From assembly GCA_003695555.1 (NCBI GenBank), contig RFIU01000194.1, positions 1 to 10,058 of the forward strand: 10,058 nucleotides of DNA. The letters run 5' to 3'. A model generated the notes under the pieces. It was not told the origin of the DNA. It worked only from the letters and a program-made list of their open reading frames with translations, and ran no database searches. Each line of letters starts with the position of its first letter. Within the stretch, counting starts at the first letter, position 1. The translations under genes were made by a program, and so were the position numbers. The stretch comes from Alphaproteobacteria bacterium (GTDB taxonomy: Bacteria; Pseudomonadota; Alphaproteobacteria; Sphingomonadales; Rhodothalassiaceae). Below, in pieces: positions 1 through 6,492 of the stretch.

Positions 1-258
1 ATCGTCGCGGTCCGCCTCGAAAACGAACAGGAGATGTTCGGCCTGTGCTGTGCGCTGCTTGAAGAGGGCGTCTATGTCAATATCGCCCGCCCGCCGGCGA
101 CCCCGCAGGGCATGCATCTGTTGCGCTGTTCGCTGGGGCTCGGGCATTCGGCCGAACAGGTGGAAGAGATTCTCGCCGCCTTTCAGCGCGCCGGGCGTCG
201 CATCGGCCTGCCGATCAGCGAAACGCCCCCCTTCGACGAAGCCGCCAGAACAGCATGA
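1..258 (+). CDS. spt: Serine palmitoyltransferase (alpha-oxoamine synthase), C-terminal fragment
   Basis: Only the last 85 residues are in the window; the gene enters from the left in frame 1 and ends in TGA. The enzyme family is PLP-dependent and condenses serine with an acyl thioester to give 3-oxo-sphinganine, the first step of sphingolipid synthesis. The visible part is the C-terminal small domain: GVYVN (residues 23-27), PPATPQG (31-37), LLRCS (40-44) and GHSAEQ (48-53). The GVYVN...LLRCS spacing fits bacterial serine palmitoyltransferases better than the glycine C-acetyltransferase or 8-amino-7-oxononanoate synthase relatives, which usually carry LR(I/L)S. About 20 residues after the last helix form a polar tail. 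The catalytic lysine lies outside the window, so the subtype rests on this short stretch and on the ceramide synthase gene downstream. The 3' end overlaps the convergent minus-strand gene by 44 nt. Confidence 0.82.
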   Translation: MVAVRLENEQEMFGLCCALLEEGVYVNIARPPATPQGMHLLRCSLGLGHSAEQVEEILAAFQRAGRRIGLPISETPPFDEAARTA

Positions 259-1225
259 GGCCGGCAATCACCGGGTGGCGCCGCTGAAAGGGAGTCAGCG
301 TGATCTCGACCCCGGAATGGCGCCGGATCTTCCAGGCCAGATACTCAGCGCCACCATCGAAGGTGAAGGCGCCCTTGACGAGACGCGCGAGGCTGAGCGC
401 CTTGCCGATGACCCGCCGCCAGCGCCAGCGACGCCGGGCGCGTGCGGCAAGCTCCGGCGCCGCGGCATGAATGCGCACGCCACCGGCGGCCGCCGGATCC
501 CTCTCATACGGCCAGCCCAGCGCTTCCAGTGCCGGCGCGAACAGCGCATCGTAATAGTCCGAATCGAATTCATAGATTTCGCGTCCCTTGCCGGGCGGCT
601 CGGAACGCAGTTCGGCCGAATAGGTAAGATCGAAGGCGCAAGCCCAGACGACGGCCGCATCCGCGCCCGCTTCACACAGCGGCAATGCCGCCGCAAGCGT
701 GGCCAGTACCGCCCGGCGCGCCGCTGCGACCACCCGGACGCGGCTTTCCTCGTCGCGTATCAGGGCGAGCGCCATCGGCTGGGCGAACCGCGCCCAGATG
801 GTGACATTCGCGCACTCCGGCCGCACCCAGCGGTCAAGCGTGGCAAAGGAGAGAACATTGTACTTGCTGCGCAGGACGATAATCGCCGCATCCTGCTCGC
901 GCCCGTGCGCTGGCCAGCGAAATTCATCATAGAAGACATTGGGCGGCAGCAGGCGGTTGGCGAGGGCGAGAAACGGCCGCCCCGGATAGGCGCTGCGATA
1001 GTCCGAGACGAGGACATGGAAATCCAGCACCCGATCCTCGATCACGCCGGTGCGCAGGCACGATCCGTAGAAAAGGACCGCATGAACCGAACGCCCATGA
1101 CGATCGGCAATGTGGCGCGCCGCCGCCTCGCCAGCCGACCCTGCCGGGCGTGAGAGACGTTCGGCGATCACATGGGCAAGCGGGTCGGGGTCGAGCGCCC
1201 GGTCCGTCTCATCGCCGCGATCCAC
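215..1225 (-). CDS. Tam41-like CTP:phospholipid cytidylyltransferase family protein
   Basis: This 336-residue protein resembles the mitochondrial phosphatidate cytidylyltransferase Tam41/MMP37. An N-terminal nucleotidyltransferase core has FYGSCLR (residues 52-58) followed by VLDFHVLVSDY (67-77), matching the Tam41 YGS...DF..AVDD pattern. Further blocks fit the family: LLPPNVFY (92-99), KYNVLS (121-126), WARFAQP (144-150), a helical stretch around 165-200, and a basic C-terminal part with LVKGAFTF (282-289) and YLAWKIRRHSG (295-305). Tam41 makes CDP-diacylglycerol from CTP and phosphatidate. Here the gene overlaps the lipid kinase gene by 17 nt, so a phosphorylated sphingolipid is a possible substrate; that is inference. 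The GTG at 1225 is preferred because AGGGAG lies about 7 nt before it and because the longer reading frame runs through kinase sequence. No signal peptide is evident. Its place between spt and the kinase matches, as I recall, cpgC in Caulobacter; I do not assign that name. Confidence 0.85.
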   Translation of the reverse strand: MDRGDETDRALDPDPLAHVIAERLSRPAGSAGEAAARHIADRHGRSVHAVLFYGSCLRTGVIEDRVLDFHVLVSDYRSAYPGRPFLALANRLLPPNVFYDEFRWPAHGREQDAAIIVLRSKYNVLSFATLDRWVRPECANVTIWARFAQPMALALIRDEESRVRVVAAARRAVLATLAAALPLCEAGADAAVVWACAFDLTYSAELRSEPPGKGREIYEFDSDYYDALFAPALEALGWPYERDPAAAGGVRIHAAAPELAARARRRWRWRRVIGKALSLARLVKGAFTFDGGAEYLAWKIRRHSGVEITLTPFQRRHPVIAGLMLFWRLRRRGAFR

Positions 1226-2276
1226 GGCCCTTCTCCCTGCGCAGGCTGACGAAGGCAAGCGGAGGTGTCGCCTCGAGCTTGAGGCGGCCCTGTCTTGCGA
1301 TCGGATAGTATTCGCCGTCGATAACGAACAATCCGCTGGTTTGGATCTCGATCCGCCGCGCGCGATCGACATGAATGCCGGGAAACCGGGCTCGGTGAAG
1401 GCGACCGCGGATCAGCGCCCACAGCCCCTTGAGCAGTCGCATCCCCCCCGGCTCGACGGCACAGAACTGAATCCCCTCGCCGGCATGCGGCATCAATCGC
1501 AGACCGAACAGCAGGCGGGCGACCGTGGTGGCGAGAATGACCGTGAACCTTCCCTCGATCCACCGCTCACCATCGATGAGAATACGCGCCGGCTGGGGAA
1601 CGAGCGGCGAATGCCCGGGCACTAGAGTACTGGTCGCCAGCATGAGGATCGCCAGCGCGTTTTCGATCCCGTCGGGCAGGCCGAGCGGGTGGATGCGGCG
1701 ACGCGCCCAGCGAATGCCGCTGGCCACCCCGGCAAGACCGAAGAACATGCCACCAAGAGACCCGTCACCCTCATGCCCCGAAACCGCGATCGTCGAGCGA
1801 CGTACCAGCGCCGCCTTCAGGCCATCCGGATGGCGGGCGAGCGCGGCCAGACGCGCCAGCACCCGTTCCGGACGGCCATGGGTGCCGAGATCTCTGGCGA
1901 TCAGATTGGTCTTGCCGCCGGCCAGCACGGCGATCGGCGGGATCCGTTCGCGAAAAGGCTTGTCGCGATGCAGGAGGGAAATCGTCGCCTGAACCGTCCC
2001 GTCACCGGCGTTGATCGCGATCATCCGCACGCCGCAGGCGGCAAACAGGGCGAGCGCCTGGGAAATCTCCTCCACCTGCGCAAGCTCATAATGAATGACC
2101 CCCGGCAAGGTCGCGAGCCGGGCCCGCAGCTTCCCCATCCGCTGGCGGTTGCGGGTGGCATTGATATTAGAGATGACGCCGATCAGGGGGGACTCACCGG
2201 ACCTTTCCACAAGCGCATCTTCCGCGCCTCGCGCAGCGTCACCGGAAGATTTCGTCACTGTCGAATCATCCCACAT
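1209..2276 (-). CDS. cpgB: Diacylglycerol kinase-family lipid kinase, probable ceramide kinase (CpgB-like)
   Basis: This is a 355-residue soluble protein of the DAGK/YegS/sphingosine kinase fold. From the chosen start it has SNINAT (residues 36-41) in place of the usual NPxSG, INAGDGTVQ (88-96) matching the nucleotide-binding GGDGT loop, LAGGKTNLIARDLG (118-131) matching the PLGTGNDFAR block, and FVIDGEYY (317-324) matching the C-terminal DGE motif. All family landmarks are present but each is altered. In Caulobacter the kinase CpgB, encoded near spt, phosphorylates ceramide, and the surroundings here (spt, ceramide synthase) support the same substrate. Diacylglycerol or the long-chain base remain possible. 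It is probably the first gene of a two-gene minus-strand unit. Start choice is uncertain: ATG 2276 has AGGGGA 12 nt upstream, ATG 2318 has no clear ribosome site, and GTG 2207 has GGAAG 8 nt upstream and begins close to the first conserved strand. Confidence 0.85.
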   Translation of the reverse strand: MWDDSTVTKSSGDAARGAEDALVERSGESPLIGVISNINATRNRQRMGKLRARLATLPGVIHYELAQVEEISQALALFAACGVRMIAINAGDGTVQATISLLHRDKPFRERIPPIAVLAGGKTNLIARDLGTHGRPERVLARLAALARHPDGLKAALVRRSTIAVSGHEGDGSLGGMFFGLAGVASGIRWARRRIHPLGLPDGIENALAILMLATSTLVPGHSPLVPQPARILIDGERWIEGRFTVILATTVARLLFGLRLMPHAGEGIQFCAVEPGGMRLLKGLWALIRGRLHRARFPGIHVDRARRIEIQTSGLFVIDGEYYPIARQGRLKLEATPPLAFVSLRREKGRGSRR

Positions 2277-2434
2277 TCGCTTGTGGATTCCCCTGTTCTT
2301 GGCGACCGGCCTTATCATGCGCCGCGCTTATGGCATGAGCCGCCAATCCTCGTCCAGTGGCGGAACACCCTCGGCGCGTGTCGCTGGATGCTTGCCTTCG
2401 TCTGCCGGGGCGGGCAAAGAGTGGGAAAACCGAC

Positions 2435-2451
2435 GCACCGGTAACCGGTGC
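2435..2451. promoter_or_regulatory. Perfect 8-bp inverted repeat, candidate operator
   Basis: The arms GCACCGGT and ACCGGTGC flank a single A, forming a perfect 17-nt dyad. It lies about 90 nt upstream of lptF and about 160 nt upstream of the kinase start, in the gap between two divergent transcription units. The position and symmetry suit a dimeric regulator that could control both sides. No regulator gene is adjacent and I do not recognise the site. Confidence 0.4.
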
Positions 2452-2475
2452 CCGTTATTCTCGTTCTCATCATCG

Positions 2476-2510
2476 CGTGCCCGATGAACAAGTACCGGCA
2501 TCCGGGCACG
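2476..2510. promoter_or_regulatory. Imperfect hairpin in the lptF leader
   Basis: CGTGCCCGATG (2476-2486) pairs with CATCCGGGCACG (2499-2510), giving 11 base pairs with one bulged base and a 12-nt loop. It ends 29 nt before the lptF ATG. There is no T-run after it, so it is not a simple intrinsic terminator for the plus strand. It could be a leader structure or a second dyad for protein binding. No function is assigned. Confidence 0.35.
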
Positions 2511-2539
2511 ACGCACCAGGGAAGGCCCGTTTCATCGCC

Positions 2540-3757
2540 ATGCGGTTGCCGCTCCTCGATCGTTATCTGCTGCGAAAACTGATGGTCCCGCTCCTTGCGA
2601 CGGTGGCGATCGCCGCCGCCCTGCTGTTGATGGAACGGATGATCCGGCTGTTCGACTTCGTCGTCAATCAGAACGGCCCTGTCAGCGTCGTCTGGCGGAT
2701 GCTCGCCCATCTTGTGCCGCACTATATGGGCATGGCGCTGCCGGTCGGACTGATGCTCGGCATTCTGCTGGTAATGCGACAGCTCTCGCTCTCCTCCGAA
2801 CTCGATGCGATGCAGGCCGGCGGCATCTCGCTCACCCGCATCCTGCGCCCCTTTCTGATCGTCGCGGTGCTGCTCGGCATGATCGATATCTGGATCGTCG
2901 GCTGGCGCGAACCCTTGAGCCGCTATGCCTATCGCCATCTCGAATTCGAGCTGCGCTCCGGTGCCCTCGGGGCAAGCGTCAGGGTCGGCGAGTTCGTTGA
3001 TCTGGGCGACGGTATCCTTCTGCGCGTCGGTGCCGCCGAGAACGGGGGCCGGCAATTGCGAGACCTGTTCGTCCGTCGCCGGCTGGATTCCGGTCGTGAA
3101 CTTGCCATCACCGCACACGAAGGTTCCTTCGTCGCCACCGAAGAGGAACAGAAGGTCTTCCTGCGACTGAAGAACGGCATGATGCTGGATTCCGATCCCC
3201 GCCACATGCGGCCGCGGGTGATGGAATTCGCACTACAGGACATCGTCGTCGCGCTGCCCGAAATCACTCCCTTCCGTCGCCGCAGCGGTCAGGAGCGCGA
3301 GACGACGCTCGATGAACAGTGGCACGCACTTTCCGATCCCCAGGTTCCCGACGACCTCAAGCGACGCTATCTCGGCAAGCTGCACTGGCGGATCCTGCAT
3401 TTCTTCACGATGCTGGCGATCCCCTTTCTGGCCGTCCCGCTAGGCATCGTCCGCAAGCGCAGCAGCGGCGGCAGCGGTCTCGTGCTCGGGGTCGGCGGCC
3501 TGATCGTCTATAATGAATTTCTGGAGGCGGGCGATCGGGCAGTAGCGGCGGGCGCCTCGCCATGGATCGCCGAATGGGGACAGTTCGCCATCTTCGCGCT
3601 CATCGGCGGCTATCTCTTCTGGACCGTCGCCTTCCATCCGGGCCGTGGCCTGCTCGGCCGGATCGATCGTCTCGGTGAAGCGCTGTCGCGTCCGCTGCGG
3701 CGCTTCATCGACCGGCTGCTCCCGGGCGATTCTGACAATCAGGAGAGCGCCCCGTGA
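2540..3757 (+). CDS. lptF: LptF/LptG-family permease (LptF-like)
   Basis: This 405-residue inner-membrane protein is of the YjgP/YjgQ family, whose members form the transmembrane part of the LptB2FG exporter that extracts lipid from the inner membrane. Predicted membrane segments are near residues 14-31, 60-80, 101-121, 287-305, 313-330 and 348-366. The long periplasmic loop between segments 3 and 4 (about 122-280) is the jellyroll region. SSELDAMQAGGIS (85-97) is the family's cytoplasmic coupling-helix signature. ATG 2540 is preferred over upstream in-frame starts because the first membrane segment follows at the usual distance and AGGGAAGG lies upstream, although with a long spacing of about 14 nt. 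The first 180 nt of the longer reading frame have no family features. The gene starts the four-gene run and its stop overlaps the lptG start. In this context it may carry a sphingolipid instead of LPS. Confidence 0.92.
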   Translation: MRLPLLDRYLLRKLMVPLLATVAIAAALLLMERMIRLFDFVVNQNGPVSVVWRMLAHLVPHYMGMALPVGLMLGILLVMRQLSLSSELDAMQAGGISLTRILRPFLIVAVLLGMIDIWIVGWREPLSRYAYRHLEFELRSGALGASVRVGEFVDLGDGILLRVGAAENGGRQLRDLFVRRRLDSGRELAITAHEGSFVATEEEQKVFLRLKNGMMLDSDPRHMRPRVMEFALQDIVVALPEITPFRRRSGQERETTLDEQWHALSDPQVPDDLKRRYLGKLHWRILHFFTMLAIPFLAVPLGIVRKRSSGGSGLVLGVGGLIVYNEFLEAGDRAVAAGASPWIAEWGQFAIFALIGGYLFWTVAFHPGRGLLGRIDRLGEALSRPLRRFIDRLLPGDSDNQESAP

Positions 3758-4914
3758 ACGCCCGTCACGAAAGTTCCGCCTTAGCGCCCGCACCGGCGCC
3801 GCTGTTGCGGCGCTGGCGCCGATACTTCCTGCCCTCACGCACGCTTACCCATTATGTCGCCCGACTGTTTGCCACCCGCACGCTGCTGGTGCTGGGCGTC
3901 ATTCTGGCGCTGTTGCAGATGCTCGATCTGCTTGCACGCTCAGATGATATTCTTGCCGTTACCGGCAATGGCTCGGCCGAGCTGTGGCGTTATGTCGGCC
4001 TTAGACTGCCCGATCTCTTTGCCCGTTTTGCCCCCTTCTGCGCGCTGATCGGCGCGTTGATCGCCTTCGCCGAACTCAACCAGCATAGCGAGATCATCGT
4101 CATGAAGGCGGGCGGGCTTTCTCCCCACCGCATCCTGCTGCCCTTCACGATCACCGCCACCGTGCTGGCGGGACTCCATTTCTGGGTATCGGAATGGATC
4201 GCAACGCCGGCGCGCGCCGAGCTCGCCTACTGGCAGAGCTATGACTATGCCCGCGATCTGCCGCCGCCGCCCGACATCCTGCACGCGATCTGGCTGGCCG
4301 AGGGGAACGACCTCGTTCACATCGGCACGATCAGCCGCTCCGGCAGCCGGGTGGTGCTTGATGACGTCATCATCTATGCGCGCGATACCGACGGCATGAT
4401 GAAGCAGGTGACCCGGGCCGCCTTCGCCTGGTATGACCGTGGTCACTGGCGACTGTTCGAAGTCCGTCGCTTCGACGTTGCGACCCTTTCGCTAGATTCC
4501 GCCGACGAGGCGCCCTGGTCGCTCACCGTCTCGCCGGAACGCTTCTTCAATCTCAATCTGGTGCCTGAAGAGACATCGCTGCTGGCGCTCGCCCGGGCGA
4601 TCACCGCTCTTGAGCACGAGGGCGTCCCGACAGGGCCGATGCGCGCCGCCTTCTATCACAAGCTGGCCGCGCCGTTGTCGATTCTGCTGATGCCGCTGAT
4701 GGCCGCGATCGCCGGCTTCGGCCTGCACCGACGCGGGCGGCTGCTGGCCCGCATGGCGATCGGGCTGGCGCTCGGCTTCTCCTATTTCGTCATCGACAAC
4801 TTCATGCTGGCGATGGGCAAGTTCGGCGTCGTCGCCCCTGCTCTCGCCGCCTTTTCACCGCTCGTCCTGTTCGCCGGCGTCGGGCTGGCGCTGCTCTTCT
4901 ACACTGAAGAGTAA
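3754..4914 (+). CDS. lptG: LptF/LptG-family permease (LptG-like)
   Basis: This 386-residue protein is the second YjgP/YjgQ-family subunit and the expected partner of the upstream gene in a heterodimeric exporter driven by an LptB-type ATPase, which is not encoded here. It has a basic, proline- and alanine-rich N-terminus of about 30 residues, then membrane segments near 40-60, 87-106, 127-147, 303-323, 330-350 and 360-383. The coupling-helix signature NQHSEIIVMKAGGLS lies at 109-123. The periplasmic loop is about 150-300. The start is GTG 3754, overlapping the lptF stop in GTGA, with AGGAG 8 nt upstream, so translation is probably coupled. The LptF versus LptG label follows gene order and general likeness; the two subunits are hard to tell apart by eye. 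Confidence 0.9.
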   Translation: MNARHESSALAPAPAPLLRRWRRYFLPSRTLTHYVARLFATRTLLVLGVILALLQMLDLLARSDDILAVTGNGSAELWRYVGLRLPDLFARFAPFCALIGALIAFAELNQHSEIIVMKAGGLSPHRILLPFTITATVLAGLHFWVSEWIATPARAELAYWQSYDYARDLPPPPDILHAIWLAEGNDLVHIGTISRSGSRVVLDDVIIYARDTDGMMKQVTRAAFAWYDRGHWRLFEVRRFDVATLSLDSADEAPWSLTVSPERFFNLNLVPEETSLLALARAITALEHEGVPTGPMRAAFYHKLAAPLSILLMPLMAAIAGFGLHRRGRLLARMAIGLALGFSYFVIDNFMLAMGKFGVVAPALAAFSPLVLFAGVGLALLFYTEE

Positions 4915-4939
4915 AGCGGCAGGCTGGGAGTCACGCGCA

Positions 4940-6490
4940 ATGGCCGAGAGCAGACAGGCGGATCGACGCGCGCTGCTGGGCGGTGCGGGTCTTGCCTTCC
5001 TCGGGCGGCTCGGCGCCCTCGTCGAGGCGGCCAGTCTGCCGATCTTCCTTGCTCTCTATGGCCCGGTTCTGTTCGGCCTCTATGCAACGCTGTGGGCCGC
5101 CGCCCGGCTGCTCAGCGCCGGCACGCAGATGGGCATGGTGCTTGCCCTGCAACGCTTCGTCCCGGCCCTCGAAGACGACGAAGCGGCAGTGCACCGCGTC
5201 GTCGGCATCGCCTTCGTCACGGTTCTCTTCGCCGGTGTGCTCGCCGCCCTTGCGGTCGTCGCCGCTGCGCCGGAGATCGCTGCCCGGCTCGACCGCGAAG
5301 GCGCCTTGGGGTCGGACGCGATCGGAATCGTGCGCCTCTATGCCTGGATACTGCCCGGCTGGAGCATGGTCGAGGTGCTGACCGCCTCGGTTCGCGCACG
5401 GCGGCGTTTCGGGCCCGAAATCCGGGTGCGGGTCTTCTATGAACAGGCGGCCCGGCTGGTGCTCGCCACCGGCCTCGCCTTCGCCGGCGTTCATCGCTAC
5501 GGCCTGTTCGTCGCGCACCTGGCTTCCGTCCTGTTTGCCGCCTTGCTGGCCTGGCGGCTGACCGTGCGCTTCTATGACCGGCGACGGCTCTTGGCGATCG
5601 GTGGCGACCCGGTGCTCATCCGCCGCGTCATCGGCTATGCGCTCCCGCTGGTGCCGAGCGAGCTGATCGTGCGTGCCTTTTCCGAACTGCCGGTGGTGCT
5701 GCTCAATCAGCTGCTGCCCGGTGCGCAAGCGGCGGCGGCGGCGGGCTTCTATGCCATCGCCCGCAAGATCGCAAGCGTTCTGCAGCTCGTCTATAATGCC
5801 TTCGACTATGTGCTCTCACCGCTTGCCGCCTGGCGCCATGGAAAGGCCGACATGCGGGCGGTCGCTGACATGTACCGATACTCGACGCGTCTGATGCTGG
5901 TGATCGGGGCGATCGTCGCCGCGGGACTGGCGGCGGCGAGCGATCTGCTCGTCGCCCTGCTCGGCCACGAGGCGGGGCCGGTCGCCCCGACCCTCATGCT
6001 GCTGCTCGCCGGCCGTTATGCGAGCTTCCTGTTCGGACAGGCGCAGGCGGTGGTCCGCACGACGATGCCGAGCTGGCTGGTGCTGCTCAACGGCCTGGCC
6101 GGTCTTGCGGTGATGCTCGCCGGCGTGCTGCTTCTCGCGCCGGCGCGCGGCCCGGTGGGTGCGGCGATCGGGGCGGCTGCCGGCCTCATCGTAATGCATG
6201 CGCTCGCCGCCCTAGAACTTGCCGTCCGATATCGACTGGTGGCCTTCTCGCGCGAGCTTTTCCGGCCGCTTGCCGTCGCCTGGGCCGCTGCCGCCGGCCT
6301 GCTCGCCATCGACCGTGCGATGGCAGGATGGCCGGCGAGCGCGCAGCTGCTCCTTCTCATCCTGCTGCTCGTCTTGTCCTTCGCCCTCGTCCTCCGCTAT
6401 GGCTTGCACGACGAGGATGCCGAGGCCTTCGGCAGCCTTGCCCGCCGGCTGCGGGGCCGGCGCGGATCCGCAGGACAGGGGAAACCGTGA
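4940..6490 (+). CDS. MOP-superfamily flippase (Wzx/polysaccharide biosynthesis type)
   Basis: This 516-residue integral membrane protein has about 12-14 hydrophobic segments spread along its whole length, separated by short basic loops. The block around residues 232-297, with YALPLVPSELIV, a FYAIARKIASV helix and VLSPLAAW, resembles the mid-protein region of Wzx and MATE-like exporters, which flip lipid-linked or amphipathic substrates across the inner membrane. The C-terminus (490-516) is hydrophilic and basic. No glycosyltransferase or polysaccharide gene lies nearby; the neighbours are lipid enzymes and LptFG, so a sphingolipid or lipid-linked headgroup is a reasonable but unproven substrate. 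The gene starts 25 nt after lptG, with GGGAG 9 nt before the ATG. Its stop TGA touches or overlaps the next gene. Confidence 0.88.
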   Translation: MAESRQADRRALLGGAGLAFLGRLGALVEAASLPIFLALYGPVLFGLYATLWAAARLLSAGTQMGMVLALQRFVPALEDDEAAVHRVVGIAFVTVLFAGVLAALAVVAAAPEIAARLDREGALGSDAIGIVRLYAWILPGWSMVEVLTASVRARRRFGPEIRVRVFYEQAARLVLATGLAFAGVHRYGLFVAHLASVLFAALLAWRLTVRFYDRRRLLAIGGDPVLIRRVIGYALPLVPSELIVRAFSELPVVLLNQLLPGAQAAAAAGFYAIARKIASVLQLVYNAFDYVLSPLAAWRHGKADMRAVADMYRYSTRLMLVIGAIVAAGLAAASDLLVALLGHEAGPVAPTLMLLLAGRYASFLFGQAQAVVRTTMPSWLVLLNGLAGLAVMLAGVLLLAPARGPVGAAIGAAAGLIVMHALAALELAVRYRLVAFSRELFRPLAVAWAAAAGLLAIDRAMAGWPASAQLLLLILLLVLSFALVLRYGLHDEDAEAFGSLARRLRGRRGSAGQGKP

Positions 6491-6492
6491 TC

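Noticed and set aside
50..1153. 367-codon plus-strand open frame over the end of spt and the Tam41-like gene
   Set aside because: It is out of frame with spt and antisense to a protein with coherent conserved motifs; composition is typical of a shadow frame.
1248..1260. 13-mer GACGAAGGCAAGC also found inverted near 2390-2402
   Set aside because: One such match is expected by chance in 10 kb of sequence when both strands are considered.
2315..3205. 296-codon minus-strand open frame opposite lptF
   Set aside because: It is antisense to the lptF coding region, rich in His, Asp and Gln with no hydrophobic core, as expected from the complement of membrane-protein codons.
4931..5728. 265-codon minus-strand open frame opposite the flippase
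   Set aside because: It is the complement of a membrane-protein gene, giving a polar, Gln/Arg/Glu-rich product without motifs.
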